A DNA stretch of 12,176 nucleotides from Nitrososphaera sp. (GCA_025929855.1 JAICPK010000015.1:1-12176), one strand, 5' to 3'. Positions 6,359 through 11,862 are shown, counted from the stretch's first letter. Program-made: numbers and translations. Notes: generated by a model not told the origin, from the sequence alone.

Positions 6359-7360
6359 CTGGTTGCGGTTTGCTATTGATTTTTGCAGTTTGTCAAGTAT
6401 GCTACTCACCCTATCTGTTGAAAAGTTTTTCTTGACACAAAGAAAATCCAGTACATTTTCACGATTGACTATGCCAAATTCGATCTTGTCTACCTTTGGT
6501 TCTTCAGGGTCGAGAAAGATGTTACGTATCTCTTGATAGGGCACTTGTGTAAGCAAGCTCTTGATTTTTTGGACATCTTCCAGCCTACCATTTTCCTTAA
6601 TTAATTTGACCGCAGTCTTTGGGCCAATACCAGGAAAGCCGCCGGGGTTAAAATCGGTACCGATAAGTATGCCGACATCCACTAGCTGCTCGTGTGTCAG
6701 GCCAGTCTCATGTAACACCTTGTCATGCTCAAGTATTTCAGGCTCGATATCGATGTACGTGTTACGGTTTGGCACCTTGCGCTTGCCGCTGATTGCGAGG
6801 TTACGCACCAGCTTTTTAGCTCCAAACAATATTGAATCATAATCTTGGCTTCCAACCGCAAAGGCCATATCATGCCTTGTAAAATATGAGGCTGCCGATT
6901 CGCCCTCAGAGGGTGCCTGTATATATGGAATGCCTAAATATGAGAGCAATTTTTTTGAATCTTCCACCATATCCGGTGTCAGGATTGCTGTACGTGTACT
7001 ATACTTGCGTGCGTCCTCCATCCTGCCCTCTTCAACTGCAAGATGATACTTTTCTGTCGCTTCTTTTTTCAGCTGGCTTCTGCGCTCTATTTCAGCCATC
7101 TTGAGCTCATTTGCCTTGCCGTCAAAGACGTAAAGAGGCTTGATATTATCCATCATTAGATTGGCGTTTCTATAGAATAGGCCGCTCAGGTGGCTCGTTA
7201 CTTCCCCTTTGCTATTCGTAAGCAGTTCCCCTGTCGGCCCCCTTATTATGCTGAGGAACTGGTAAATCGTATTGTAAGCATCAATTGCAACAACCTTGCC
7301 TGCTAGCTCTGTCAATTTGAGCGGCCTAGGTGTTACCAGTGGCTTGAGGTCTAAGCCCAT
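6335..7360 (-). CDS. fen: flap endonuclease 1
   Basis: This 341-residue structure-specific nuclease removes 5' flaps in Okazaki fragment maturation and repair. The XPG-N region includes MGLDLKPLV and Asp27, with Asp80 in VFDGKANE. The XPG-I region shows PSEGESAASY (acidic pair 152/154 region) and SQDYDSILFG. The helix-hairpin-helix follows GTDFN as GFPGIGPKTA. These acidic residues form the two-metal site. The C-terminus ends in NQSLEQWFG, a PCNA-interacting peptide in which the usual first Gln is replaced by Asn (residue 333). Length is typical of archaeal FEN1. The ATG at 7360 is required by MGLDL, since the mature enzyme uses its N-terminus at the active site. A possible TATA (GTTAAAG, minus strand, 7401-7407) overlaps a tandem repeat. 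Confidence 0.97.
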   Translation of the reverse strand: MGLDLKPLVTPRPLKLTELAGKVVAIDAYNTIYQFLSIIRGPTGELLTNSKGEVTSHLSGLFYRNANLMMDNIKPLYVFDGKANELKMAEIERRSQLKKEATEKYHLAVEEGRMEDARKYSTRTAILTPDMVEDSKKLLSYLGIPYIQAPSEGESAASYFTRHDMAFAVGSQDYDSILFGAKKLVRNLAISGKRKVPNRNTYIDIEPEILEHDKVLHETGLTHEQLVDVGILIGTDFNPGGFPGIGPKTAVKLIKENGRLEDVQKIKSLLTQVPYQEIRNIFLDPEEPKVDKIEFGIVNRENVLDFLCVKKNFSTDRVSSILDKLQKSIANRNQSLEQWFG

Positions 7361-7401
7361 TTCTTGCTACCACATAATACACGTAAGAGCGCCACAAAAA
7401 C

Positions 7402-7421
7402 TTTAACTCTGTTTAACTCTG
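7402..7421. repeat. perfect 10-bp tandem repeat upstream of fen1
   Basis: TTTAACTCTG occurs twice head to tail with no mismatch and no spacer. On the minus strand the copy nearer to fen1 overlaps its best TATA-like element (GTTAAAG). The repeat is close to one helical turn, so two proteins could bind side by side on the same face. Confidence 0.5.
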
Positions 7422-7457
7422 CATTCCGAAATCTTTAAGCCAAGAAACTAGACAGGT

Positions 7458-7610
7458 ATGGCCATTCCAACTAATTTCACACAAGCAAAAAGATCAACAA
7501 TAACAAATAAGTTATTGCTTATGGGCCCTCAATGTTTGAATTATCCATTCGACGTCTTCCTTTGTCTTTGCCAAGCGCCCAATCTTTATGCAGTCACGTA
7601 TGTCCTTTGA
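7458..7610 (+). CDS. possible leaderless 50-aa ORF or antisense RNA start
   Basis: CTTTAAG (7433-7439) lies about 22 bp before an ATG at 7458, the spacing of a leaderless archaeal mRNA. The frame runs 50 codons, of which the last two thirds are antisense to the 3' end of the AAA+ ATPase gene at 7512. The first 18 residues (MAIPTNFTQAKRSTITNK) lie outside that gene. No family is recognised. It could equally be a promoter for an antisense RNA, or chance. Confidence 0.2.
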   Translation: MAIPTNFTQAKRSTITNKLLLMGPQCLNYPFDVFLCLCQAPNLYAVTYVL

Positions 7611-8279
7611 CTTGAGTTTTGTCCATACCGCCTCTGCTATTGCTGCGGCGACATCAGGTGTGACTCCTTCACGGCCAAGAATGTGAGCACAAACTTCGTG
7701 GAATGAACCAAGTGAGTATTGTTTGAAGTGGAGCACGACGAACCTTGACAAAAGTGGCGTCAGCATTCTGTCAGTAGCGTTGCTTGATGCAAAAACCCAT
7801 GTCTTTAGATGAGTGTTACGCGTCTTTTGGAACTTGGTTTCCGATATGATGCCTGCCTCCATCAGACTCAGTAGTGCAGTCTGATCCTTCATTGGCATGT
7901 GTTCTATTTCATCCACAATCAGGTACCGCGGCCTTTTATCAAACAGATAATCTATCATGCCGGACTTAGTACTGTGGCTTCCAAGTGTAAAATATGACCG
8001 TTCAAGTCTCATGCATTCGAGCATGAAAAGCGTCTTGGCAGACGCTGGCGGGCCAACAAGCAACAAGTGTACAGGCTTTTCAGAAGAAATTGATAGATGA
8101 AATAGCCTTTTTACATCGCTATAGCCTACAATGTTCTCAAATAGGGGCTCGGGTTTGATAGCAGTCAGCCTTTCAATTCTCGGGTTGATTATGTGCTCTT
8201 CTTGCGCTGGAACTGGCAGCTTCTCTTCAGGCACTTCACATAATGTATATAGATAATAGATTTTAGAGGTTCCTACCAA
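7512..8279 (-). CDS. AAA+ ATPase, MCM/RuvB-like group
   Basis: This protein of up to 255 residues is a single AAA+ module. Walker A is GPPASAKT (76-83), Walker B LIVDE (120-124), sensor 1 Asn167 in ASSNATD, and the arginine finger is probably Arg179 in PLLSRF. Between Walker B and sensor 1, LLSLMEAGIISETKF resembles the hairpin segment of MCM- and MoxR-type ATPases, and a helical lid domain fills the C-terminal ~65 residues. Such proteins remodel DNA or protein complexes; databases often name them RuvB-like, but no RuvB-specific DNA-binding domain is present. The start is unsure: TTG at 8279 gives 255 residues, while GTG at 8234 gives 240 residues, starts close to the conserved part and has a TATA-like TCTAAAATC about 29 bp upstream. 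It lies 34 bp after the 105-residue gene and is probably co-transcribed. Confidence 0.85.
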   Translation of the reverse strand: MVGTSKIYYLYTLCEVPEEKLPVPAQEEHIINPRIERLTAIKPEPLFENIVGYSDVKRLFHLSISSEKPVHLLLVGPPASAKTLFMLECMRLERSYFTLGSHSTKSGMIDYLFDKRPRYLIVDEIEHMPMKDQTALLSLMEAGIISETKFQKTRNTHLKTWVFASSNATDRMLTPLLSRFVVLHFKQYSLGSFHEVCAHILGREGVTPDVAAAIAEAVWTKLKSKDIRDCIKIGRLAKTKEDVEWIIQTLRAHKQ

Positions 8280-8313
8280 ACTGTAATATCTACGAGCTGA
8301 AATTTTCTAGACT

Positions 8314-8631
8314 CTAGTTGACAAACAAGCGTATGGCACCTATTATTTCGCCCGTCAATTTGACAGTGTAGGCTGCAGCGTCTGTGGCGGATATTTTTGA
8401 GAGCTGGTCAAGGAATTGGGCCTTGTCCTTACCACGCTCATATGTACCGCCAGACTCCTTGACGCATAGTGGGAACTTTTGCATCTTGATACCCTTTGAG
8501 ATAAGGTGTCCAATAAAGCATCGATAGGCATCAATATTATACCAATCCCAGCCGCGCTCCTCACTGTATGCTATCCACACATCTATTGTATTTTGAAAAA
8601 ACGCCTTTTGGCGCAGGTCCTCAAGAGTCAT
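8314..8631 (-). CDS. unknown 105-aa protein in the AAA+ ATPase operon
   Basis: I recognise no family. The protein is soluble and mostly helical by inspection: aromatic-rich N-terminal helices (FFQNTIDVWIAYSEERGWDW, residues 11-30), then YRCFIGHLISKGIKM, a polar Gly/Lys loop near residues 60-70, and a hydrophobic C-terminal helix (AAYTVKLTGEIIGAIRLFV). It has two cysteines and no obvious catalytic motif. The ATG start at 8631 follows the stop of the zinc-ribbon membrane protein gene by 3 nt, and the AAA+ gene starts 34 bp after its end, so the three genes probably form one transcript. The context suggests that it is a partner or adaptor of the ATPase, which is inference only. Confidence 0.75.
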   Translation of the reverse strand: MTLEDLRQKAFFQNTIDVWIAYSEERGWDWYNIDAYRCFIGHLISKGIKMQKFPLCVKESGGTYERGKDKAQFLDQLSKISATDAAAYTVKLTGEIIGAIRLFVN

Positions 8632-8634
8632 GTA

Positions 8635-8913
8635 TTAAAAGTCGGCCCTGCGCATTTTGCTTCCGCAGCGTGGGCAAGCTCCACCCTTGAACCTGTGACC
8701 GCACGCTATGCAGATATAGTTAATTCCTCCACCGGAACCCAGCATACCGCCAAATCCTCCTCCACCACTACCCATTCCCATACGGGCCATCATACGCCTA
8801 CGCATGTAATAGGAAATACCTATGAAGATTGCGATCGCGGGAATGAGCCCCCACAATCCAAGCCACATTGTAAATAGCAGACTTATGGCAAGGGATACCA
8901 TTATCCATGCCAT
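8635..8913 (-). CDS. membrane protein with C-terminal zinc ribbon (92 aa)
   Basis: The protein starts with two close hydrophobic helices (about residues 3-19 and 20-37), continues through a basic Met/Arg stretch and a glycine-rich linker (about 47-63), and ends in a rubredoxin-like zinc ribbon with Cys68/Cys71 (CIAC) and Cys80/Cys83 (CPRC). The basic residues after helix 2 predict that the ribbon faces the cytoplasm. I chose the ATG at 8913 because AGGTCA lies about 6 nt upstream; a TTG at 8934 would add seven residues. A TATA-like element (TTAATAAAA on the minus strand, 8964-8972) predicts transcription from about 8942. This is the first gene of a probable three-gene operon with the 105-residue protein and the AAA+ ATPase, and it may tether that system to the membrane (inference). 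Confidence 0.82.
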   Translation of the reverse strand: MAWIMVSLAISLLFTMWLGLWGLIPAIAIFIGISYYMRRRMMARMGMGSGGGGFGGMLGSGGGINYICIACGHRFKGGACPRCGSKMRRADF

Positions 8914-8963
8914 TTGCTGACCTATCCAGTTCAATTAGTTATCGTTTGATATTGGAATTATTC

Positions 8964-8972
8964 TTTTATTAA
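8964..8972 (-). promoter_or_regulatory. TATA-like element of the zinc-ribbon/AAA+ operon
   Basis: The minus strand reads TTAATAAAA within CTTAATAAAAG. It would place the RNA start near 8942, leaving about 29 nt of leader before the preferred ATG at 8913, enough to include its AGGTCA ribosome site. Confidence 0.4.
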
Positions 8973-9155
8973 GTTTTCCAGCTGAAGTACTATAAAATCA
9001 AAATATATCCAAATGAACATATAAGATAAACACATATTAGCGTCACCACGGATAGTTAACAACATCAGCTTTTCGTCCTTTTTTATTACTTTGTAACATC
9101 CGGATAGTATCTCGTATACAGTCATTCTAATCCCCTCTTAGACCCCTTTTTGTAA

Positions 9156-9182
9156 TAATGCCCTGTATGGGTTATCTTTTTT
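9156..9182 (+). terminator. weak hairpin followed by T-tract
   Basis: TAA and CCC (9156-9158, 9161-9163) pair with GGG and TTA (9169-9174), and TCTTTTTT follows (9175-9182). It looks like a terminator for a rightward RNA starting somewhere near 9020-9035, downstream of TATA-like motifs. The stem is short, so this is tentative. Confidence 0.25.
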
Positions 9183-9212
9183 AGCATTATCGTATCTAAG
9201 CAAAAATGTATT

Positions 9213-9271
9213 CAGAGTTCTCTTGGAACATCTTAAACGCAGTTATGGCAGGCATGTTCCTTTAGAGTCTG
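9213..9271. repeat. imperfect long inverted repeat, possible structured RNA
   Basis: Left arm CAGA-GTT-CTCT-T-GGAACAT (9213-9231) pairs with ATGTTCC-TTT-AGAG-TCTG (9254-9271): blocks of 7, 4 and 4 bp separated by small asymmetric bulges, with a 22-nt loop. This is the strongest long-range pairing in the gene-poor stretch. It could be a small RNA or the relic of an element's termini. Confidence 0.4.
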
Positions 9272-9547
9272 GCTATCATAAACATAAAATCATGTCAAAT
9301 CCTCTGCTGTTGATGCACCATATTATTTTCATGTTTAGTAGAGAGCAACCTTAACGTGACATGACTTCGTGAATATTCAACAGTATCCCCGCCCAAAAAA
9401 TACACCCTAACTAGCGATGGTCGTAACCATAACAGTAAACGCCCATCAATACTTGTCCATCTTCTGCATTTGAAGATCTTTATCGGTCTAATTATACATG
9501 ATTTCCTATGAGCAACAATCGGGGGACAGTTCCAAAATATTTTTGCC

Positions 9548-9570
9548 CCTCATTCACTGTTTCAATGAGG
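9548..9570. repeat. perfect 7-bp hairpin
   Basis: CCTCATT (9548-9554) and AATGAGG (9564-9570) are exact complements around a 9-nt loop. It is not followed by a T-tract on the plus strand, while on the minus strand the sequence leaving it begins GGGGC and then five A, so it does not look like a standard terminator. Confidence 0.35.
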
Positions 9571-9776
9571 CATACGAAATTATACAATCTATTTCATACT
9601 TACATAGAATCAAGCTTTCACAAGTTCATTCTATTGACTTAGAAGTATTCTACTATTTTGAGAATGTCTAATTTGTGTGGAATAGCGGTTGTACCTTATA
9701 TTCCATCATTAGAAGGTGTGAGTTCTCTCTATGTCTAACATTACTTAGGTCAATTAATTTGCTATTAACCACAAAC

Positions 9777-9782
9777 TTTATG
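9777..9782 (+). promoter_or_regulatory. TATA box of the 9805 gene
   Basis: TTTATG within AAACTTTATGCAC is centred about 26 bp before the TTG at 9805, the exact spacing for a leaderless archaeal mRNA. About 20 bp further upstream lies CAATTAATT (9751-9759), similar to the dyad upstream of sdhA. Confidence 0.5.
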
Positions 9783-9804
9783 CACAGTTAAATGTAATAA
9801 TAAC

Positions 9805-10056
9805 TTGGATTCTGAATTATCATTGTTGCCTAAATCACCTGCTGTTGCTGCTGCGGTTTCAATCTTTGTGCTCTGTGATACCTGCTACTGGTGTGCAACA
9901 TTTCTTGACAAGACCAGGTTGAAGGATAAGTGCCCGATGTGCTCAGCTGCTCAACTATCAAGCTTTCCTATAATGCCGGACGAGTCGTTTATTTTCAGCT
10001 ATGACACCAAGCGCGGAGTAGAGCTCGACTTTGGGCGCAGGAAACACTCAGCCTGA
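9805..10056 (+). CDS. small multi-cysteine, probable zinc-binding protein (83 aa)
   Basis: A short N-terminal segment with an alanine/valine-rich hydrophobic helix (residues 11-22) precedes a zinc-finger-like core: Cys24-x2-Cys27-x2-Cys30 and, after a Lys-rich loop, Cys43-x2-Cys46 (CPMC). The C-terminal part (LSSFPIMPDESFIFSYD, then GVELDFGRRK) is likely a small beta unit. Four cysteines fit a zinc ribbon; Cys30 is extra. The start is TTG, supported by a TATA element 26 bp upstream and no ribosome site. The TGA stop lies 2 nt from the stop of the convergent JAB protease gene. I do not recognise a named family; a small nucleic-acid- or protein-binding zinc protein is likely. Confidence 0.75.
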   Translation: MDSELSLLPKSPAVAAAVSIFVLCDTCYWCATFLDKTRLKDKCPMCSAAQLSSFPIMPDESFIFSYDTKRGVELDFGRRKHSA

Positions 10057-10058
10057 GT

Positions 10059-10469
10059 TCATGAGTTCACAATCTTAAGTTCTAGGCTGTTGCCATTCCT
10101 ATCATATGCGGCTATTGTATTGTCCTCGTAAGGGTGACTGATAATGATGGATACAAACCCCGTAAAGTAATTGAGATCTTCAAGCGAGGGATTATTTGAG
10201 CCTCCGGGGTGAGAGTGTGCTGTGCCAACGTGAGGTATGGTGTATGGAAGATCATGAATTCCAAAGCCGGAGTAAAATGGGCCACTCTCTGAAAATGGAG
10301 GGATTACGACCCCATCGACGGAGATCTGCTCTCGTGTACTCTTGCCCTGAAGGACGAGGATGGCCTCATTTGGATGGTGTGTCTTTGCCCACGTAATTAT
10401 GCTGTCAGCCACCTGTCTGGTAATAGTGACGGCCTTTCTATTTTGTCTCTCGCTCTTTTTGAAAGACAC
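10059..10469 (-). CDS. JAB/MPN-domain (JAMM) metalloprotease
   Basis: This 136-residue protein is a single JAB domain. The JAMM zinc motif is complete: the upstream catalytic Glu is probably Glu35 in PNEAILVLQG, followed by His85-Ser-His87-x7-Ser95-x2-Asp98 within HSHPGGSNNPSLED. Archaeal and bacterial JAMM proteins cleave isopeptide or C-terminal bonds of ubiquitin-like modifiers (SAMP, ThiS/MoaD relatives) or process sulfur carriers; which one applies here is unknown. The start is GTG at 10469, with TAAAATAAAA on the minus strand centred about 26 bp upstream and no ribosome site, so it is probably leaderless. It is stop-to-stop with the zinc-binding protein gene. No E1-like, ubiquitin-like or E2-like gene is in the window. 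Confidence 0.92.
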   Translation of the reverse strand: MSFKKSERQNRKAVTITRQVADSIITWAKTHHPNEAILVLQGKSTREQISVDGVVIPPFSESGPFYSGFGIHDLPYTIPHVGTAHSHPGGSNNPSLEDLNYFTGFVSIIISHPYEDNTIAAYDRNGNSLELKIVNS

Positions 10470-10612
10470 TAAAAACTATCTGGGTTCGACTTTTATTTTA
10501 ACATTAATAAATCCACAACATCTCTCTGCTGTGAATGGTTTACTCTGGATTTAGGGCCGAAAGGAAGAATAAGAATCATGATGATACAAACAAAACTTGT
10601 ACTGTTTTAAGT

Positions 10613-10669
10613 GCAACTCACTCTTTATAACTTATGAGGACAAGTGTTGGTACTTTGAAAGTGAGCTGC
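10613..10669. repeat. inverted repeat, possible small RNA
   Basis: GCA and CTCACT (10613-10615, 10617-10622) pair with AGTGAG and TGC (10660-10665, 10667-10669) around one A/C mismatch. An inner ACTT/AAGT stem (10630-10633/10642-10645) can stack within. An alternative ACTTGT/ACAAGT pairing with sequence just upstream also exists, so the fold is ambiguous. Confidence 0.3.
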
Positions 10670-10766
10670 GAGCTTCAGCCTCTATATTGAAACATATTAT
10701 TATTATATTATTACGTACAGTGTGCGTGTGTGCAGTCTGTCTGAATTGTCCCTCTAACTCTATTTC

Positions 10767-10856
10767 ATGATGTTATTTTCATGGCACTTACAAAACTGTG
10801 CTAAAAAACAAATGGTACATGCGTGTGTTGCTTGCTCCTTGCAGAAAAATACTTGA
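10767..10856 (+). CDS. possible 29-aa cysteine-containing peptide
   Basis: An ATG-ATG start opens a 29-codon frame ending in HACVACSLQKNT, with three cysteines. It sits 78 bp upstream of the PqqD-like gene on the same strand, and its stop lies in the 10852 hairpin. No ribosome site or well-placed TATA box is seen. Its only claim to attention is position: PqqD-fold proteins often bind small precursor peptides. It may well be chance. Confidence 0.15.
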   Translation: MMLFSWHLQNCAKKQMVHACVACSLQKNT

Positions 10857-10875
10857 TGGCCATCTTTGCATCAAG
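10852..10875 (+). repeat. perfect hairpin upstream of the PqqD-like gene
   Basis: CTTGATG (10852-10858) and CATCAAG (10869-10875) are exact complements around a 10-nt loop, and GATGGCCATC (10855-10864) is itself a perfect palindrome nested across the left arm. It ends 59 bp before the ATG at 10935 and could be an operator or a leader structure. Confidence 0.4.
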
Positions 10876-10934
10876 AATGTAGCAATGCTAAATAAGCAGA
10901 TGGTGCATAAGAGCAGCAGCCTGATGATGACCTG

Positions 10935-11237
10935 ATGTTATTGAAAAGGGAGAGTGTTAATAACAAGATAATTCTACGAAGAGGCGTGGTTGGCAACGAC
11001 TGCGATGGGACACCGCTTCTCATAAATGGCAGGGGCGAGGCATATCGAGTCAACGATACTGCAGTCTCGCTTTGGAACATGTGTAATGGCATTACATTTG
11101 ATGACCTGTTGCGGGAGGTTCTCCGGATTTCAAGCAGTGGAGAGAATGACGTAAGGAAATCGCTTGAGCATATGGTAAGGAAATTTCAGAAAATCGGAGT
11201 CATTGAATTGCGAGATCATCATTACCCACATATCTGA
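10935..11237 (+). CDS. PqqD-like (RRE-fold) protein
   Basis: This 100-residue protein matches the PqqD family pattern: an N-terminal beta-rich part (KIILRRGVVG, PLLINGRGEAYRVN), the signature N-x-T-A-x2-[LIV]-W region NDTAVSLWNMCNG (40-52), a winged-helix segment (ITFDDLLREVLRI) and a terminal helix (VRKSLEHMVRKFQKIGVIEL). PqqD folds are RiPP recognition elements that hold precursor peptides for radical SAM or other modifying enzymes; archaea also carry stand-alone copies of unknown role. No radical SAM enzyme or obvious precursor is adjacent. The ATG at 10935 is preceded by a GATGATGA run that may serve as a weak ribosome site. The gene overlaps the convergent 141-residue gene by 16 bp at its end. 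Confidence 0.8.
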   Translation: MLLKRESVNNKIILRRGVVGNDCDGTPLLINGRGEAYRVNDTAVSLWNMCNGITFDDLLREVLRISSSGENDVRKSLEHMVRKFQKIGVIELRDHHYPHI

Positions 11238-11647
11238 AATGCAAACATGATGTAGCCTGCTATTATGCCGTTGCGCCTATATGGGTAAAAGTTGTTGGTT
11301 TCCTTTGGCATTAGCTCCTGCTTGATCGCAAGGGCATCTTCCTTTGACACTGACATTTTGACTAGCCGCTCACCTAGTATTGCAGACCACTGAAGTTGAG
11401 GAAGCATCAATTTCTTATTTGCAAGCAATACTACAATTCTGTTTGGATTTTCTCTGTCAAGTATAATAGAGTAATTGCAGTCATATTTGTCACTAAACGG
11501 ATCGGGCACACAATAGGGATCAACATGCACATATTCACGAAGCCTATCTCGAAATTCGTCTGCTAGACCTCCAGATATTGCAATGTCTGAAAGCGACAGT
11601 TTCTTGATCTCTTCAGAGGTCGGTAGCTTTATAGACGTAGCAAGCAT
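11222..11647 (-). CDS. unknown 141-aa protein
   Basis: I do not recognise this protein. It appears soluble and alpha/beta: an N-terminal helical part (SEEIKKLSLSDIAIS, then EFRDRLREYVHVDPYCVPDPF), beta-like strands (YSIILDRENPNRIVVLLANKKLML), a helix with KMSVSKEDALAIKQEL, and a C-terminal hydrophobic stretch (GIIAGYIMFAFQICG) that is too short for a confident membrane anchor. It has three cysteines with no zinc-pair spacing. The ATG at 11647 lies about 29 bp after TTATATAA (11673-11680, minus strand), so the mRNA has little or no leader. Its 3' end overlaps the PqqD-like gene by 16 bp, which makes the two mutually antisense at their ends. Confidence 0.7.
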   Translation of the reverse strand: MLATSIKLPTSEEIKKLSLSDIAISGGLADEFRDRLREYVHVDPYCVPDPFSDKYDCNYSIILDRENPNRIVVLLANKKLMLPQLQWSAILGERLVKMSVSKEDALAIKQELMPKETNNFYPYRRNGIIAGYIMFAFQICG

Positions 11648-11672
11648 AACTGCTTTTATTGTAATGGTATGA

Positions 11673-11680
11673 TTATATAA
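11673..11680 (-). promoter_or_regulatory. TATA box of the 141-aa gene
   Basis: TTATATAA is a strong match, centred about 29 bp before the ATG at 11647. This predicts a start of transcription within a few bases of the start codon. Confidence 0.5.
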
Positions 11681-11807
11681 TTTTTCAGTGCGGACGAGAG
11701 TGTGTGTATTTCGAATAGTGTTACAGGATACGTAGCTTGTAGTTGTCTAACCCGATGTGACTGCATTAAGTGAGATGATAATGATAATTTACCAAAGTGA
11801 TAAAGGC

Positions 11808-11814
11808 ATAAATT
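11808..11814 (+). promoter_or_regulatory. TATA box of tRNA-Ser
   Basis: ATAAATT is centred 30 bp upstream of the first base of the mature tRNA, as expected for archaeal tRNA genes with a very short 5' leader. Confidence 0.5.
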
Positions 11815-11862
11815 GCAATACCTGTTCACAAATTAGGAGCGCCGGGGTACCCAAGCTAGGTA

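Larger units (their letters stand above)
8935..9804. other. AT-rich stretch without a convincing gene (~870 bp)
   Basis: No open frame of useful length or recognisable remnant is seen on either strand, and composition is clearly more AT-rich than in the flanking genes. The stretch contains several TATA-like motifs on the plus strand (8989-9030), a weak terminator-like element near 9156-9182, an imperfect long inverted repeat (9213-9271), a clean hairpin (9548-9570), and the promoter of the 9805 gene at its right end. No tRNA, rRNA, CRISPR or insertion sequence is visible. It may carry small RNAs or a decayed insertion. Confidence 0.5.
10470..10934. other. gene-poor stretch with hairpins and repeats
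   Basis: Nothing long is encoded here. It holds the JAB promoter (10491-10500, minus), an inverted repeat at 10613-10669, an ATT-rich run near 10691-10712, a GT-rich run near 10718-10735, a 29-codon Cys-containing frame (10767-10856), and a hairpin at 10852-10875 close to the PqqD-like gene. Small RNA genes are possible but none fits a known family. Confidence 0.45.

Noticed and set aside
10360..10554. Plus-strand 64-codon frame at the 5' end of the JAB gene
   Set aside because: It is antisense to the JAB coding and promoter region and has no family features.
10578..10584. ATGATGA, resembling the C box of a C/D guide RNA (also near 10924)
   Set aside because: No D box (CTGA) or C'/D' pair occurs at the required spacing at either place.
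10691..10735. ATT-rich run followed by a GT-rich run
   Set aside because: Low-complexity sequence with irregular units; no regular spacing of a CRISPR or tandem-repeat array.
10871..11092. Minus-strand 73-codon frame over the PqqD-like gene
   Set aside because: It is a shadow of the PqqD-like gene, whose family pattern is clear on the plus strand.
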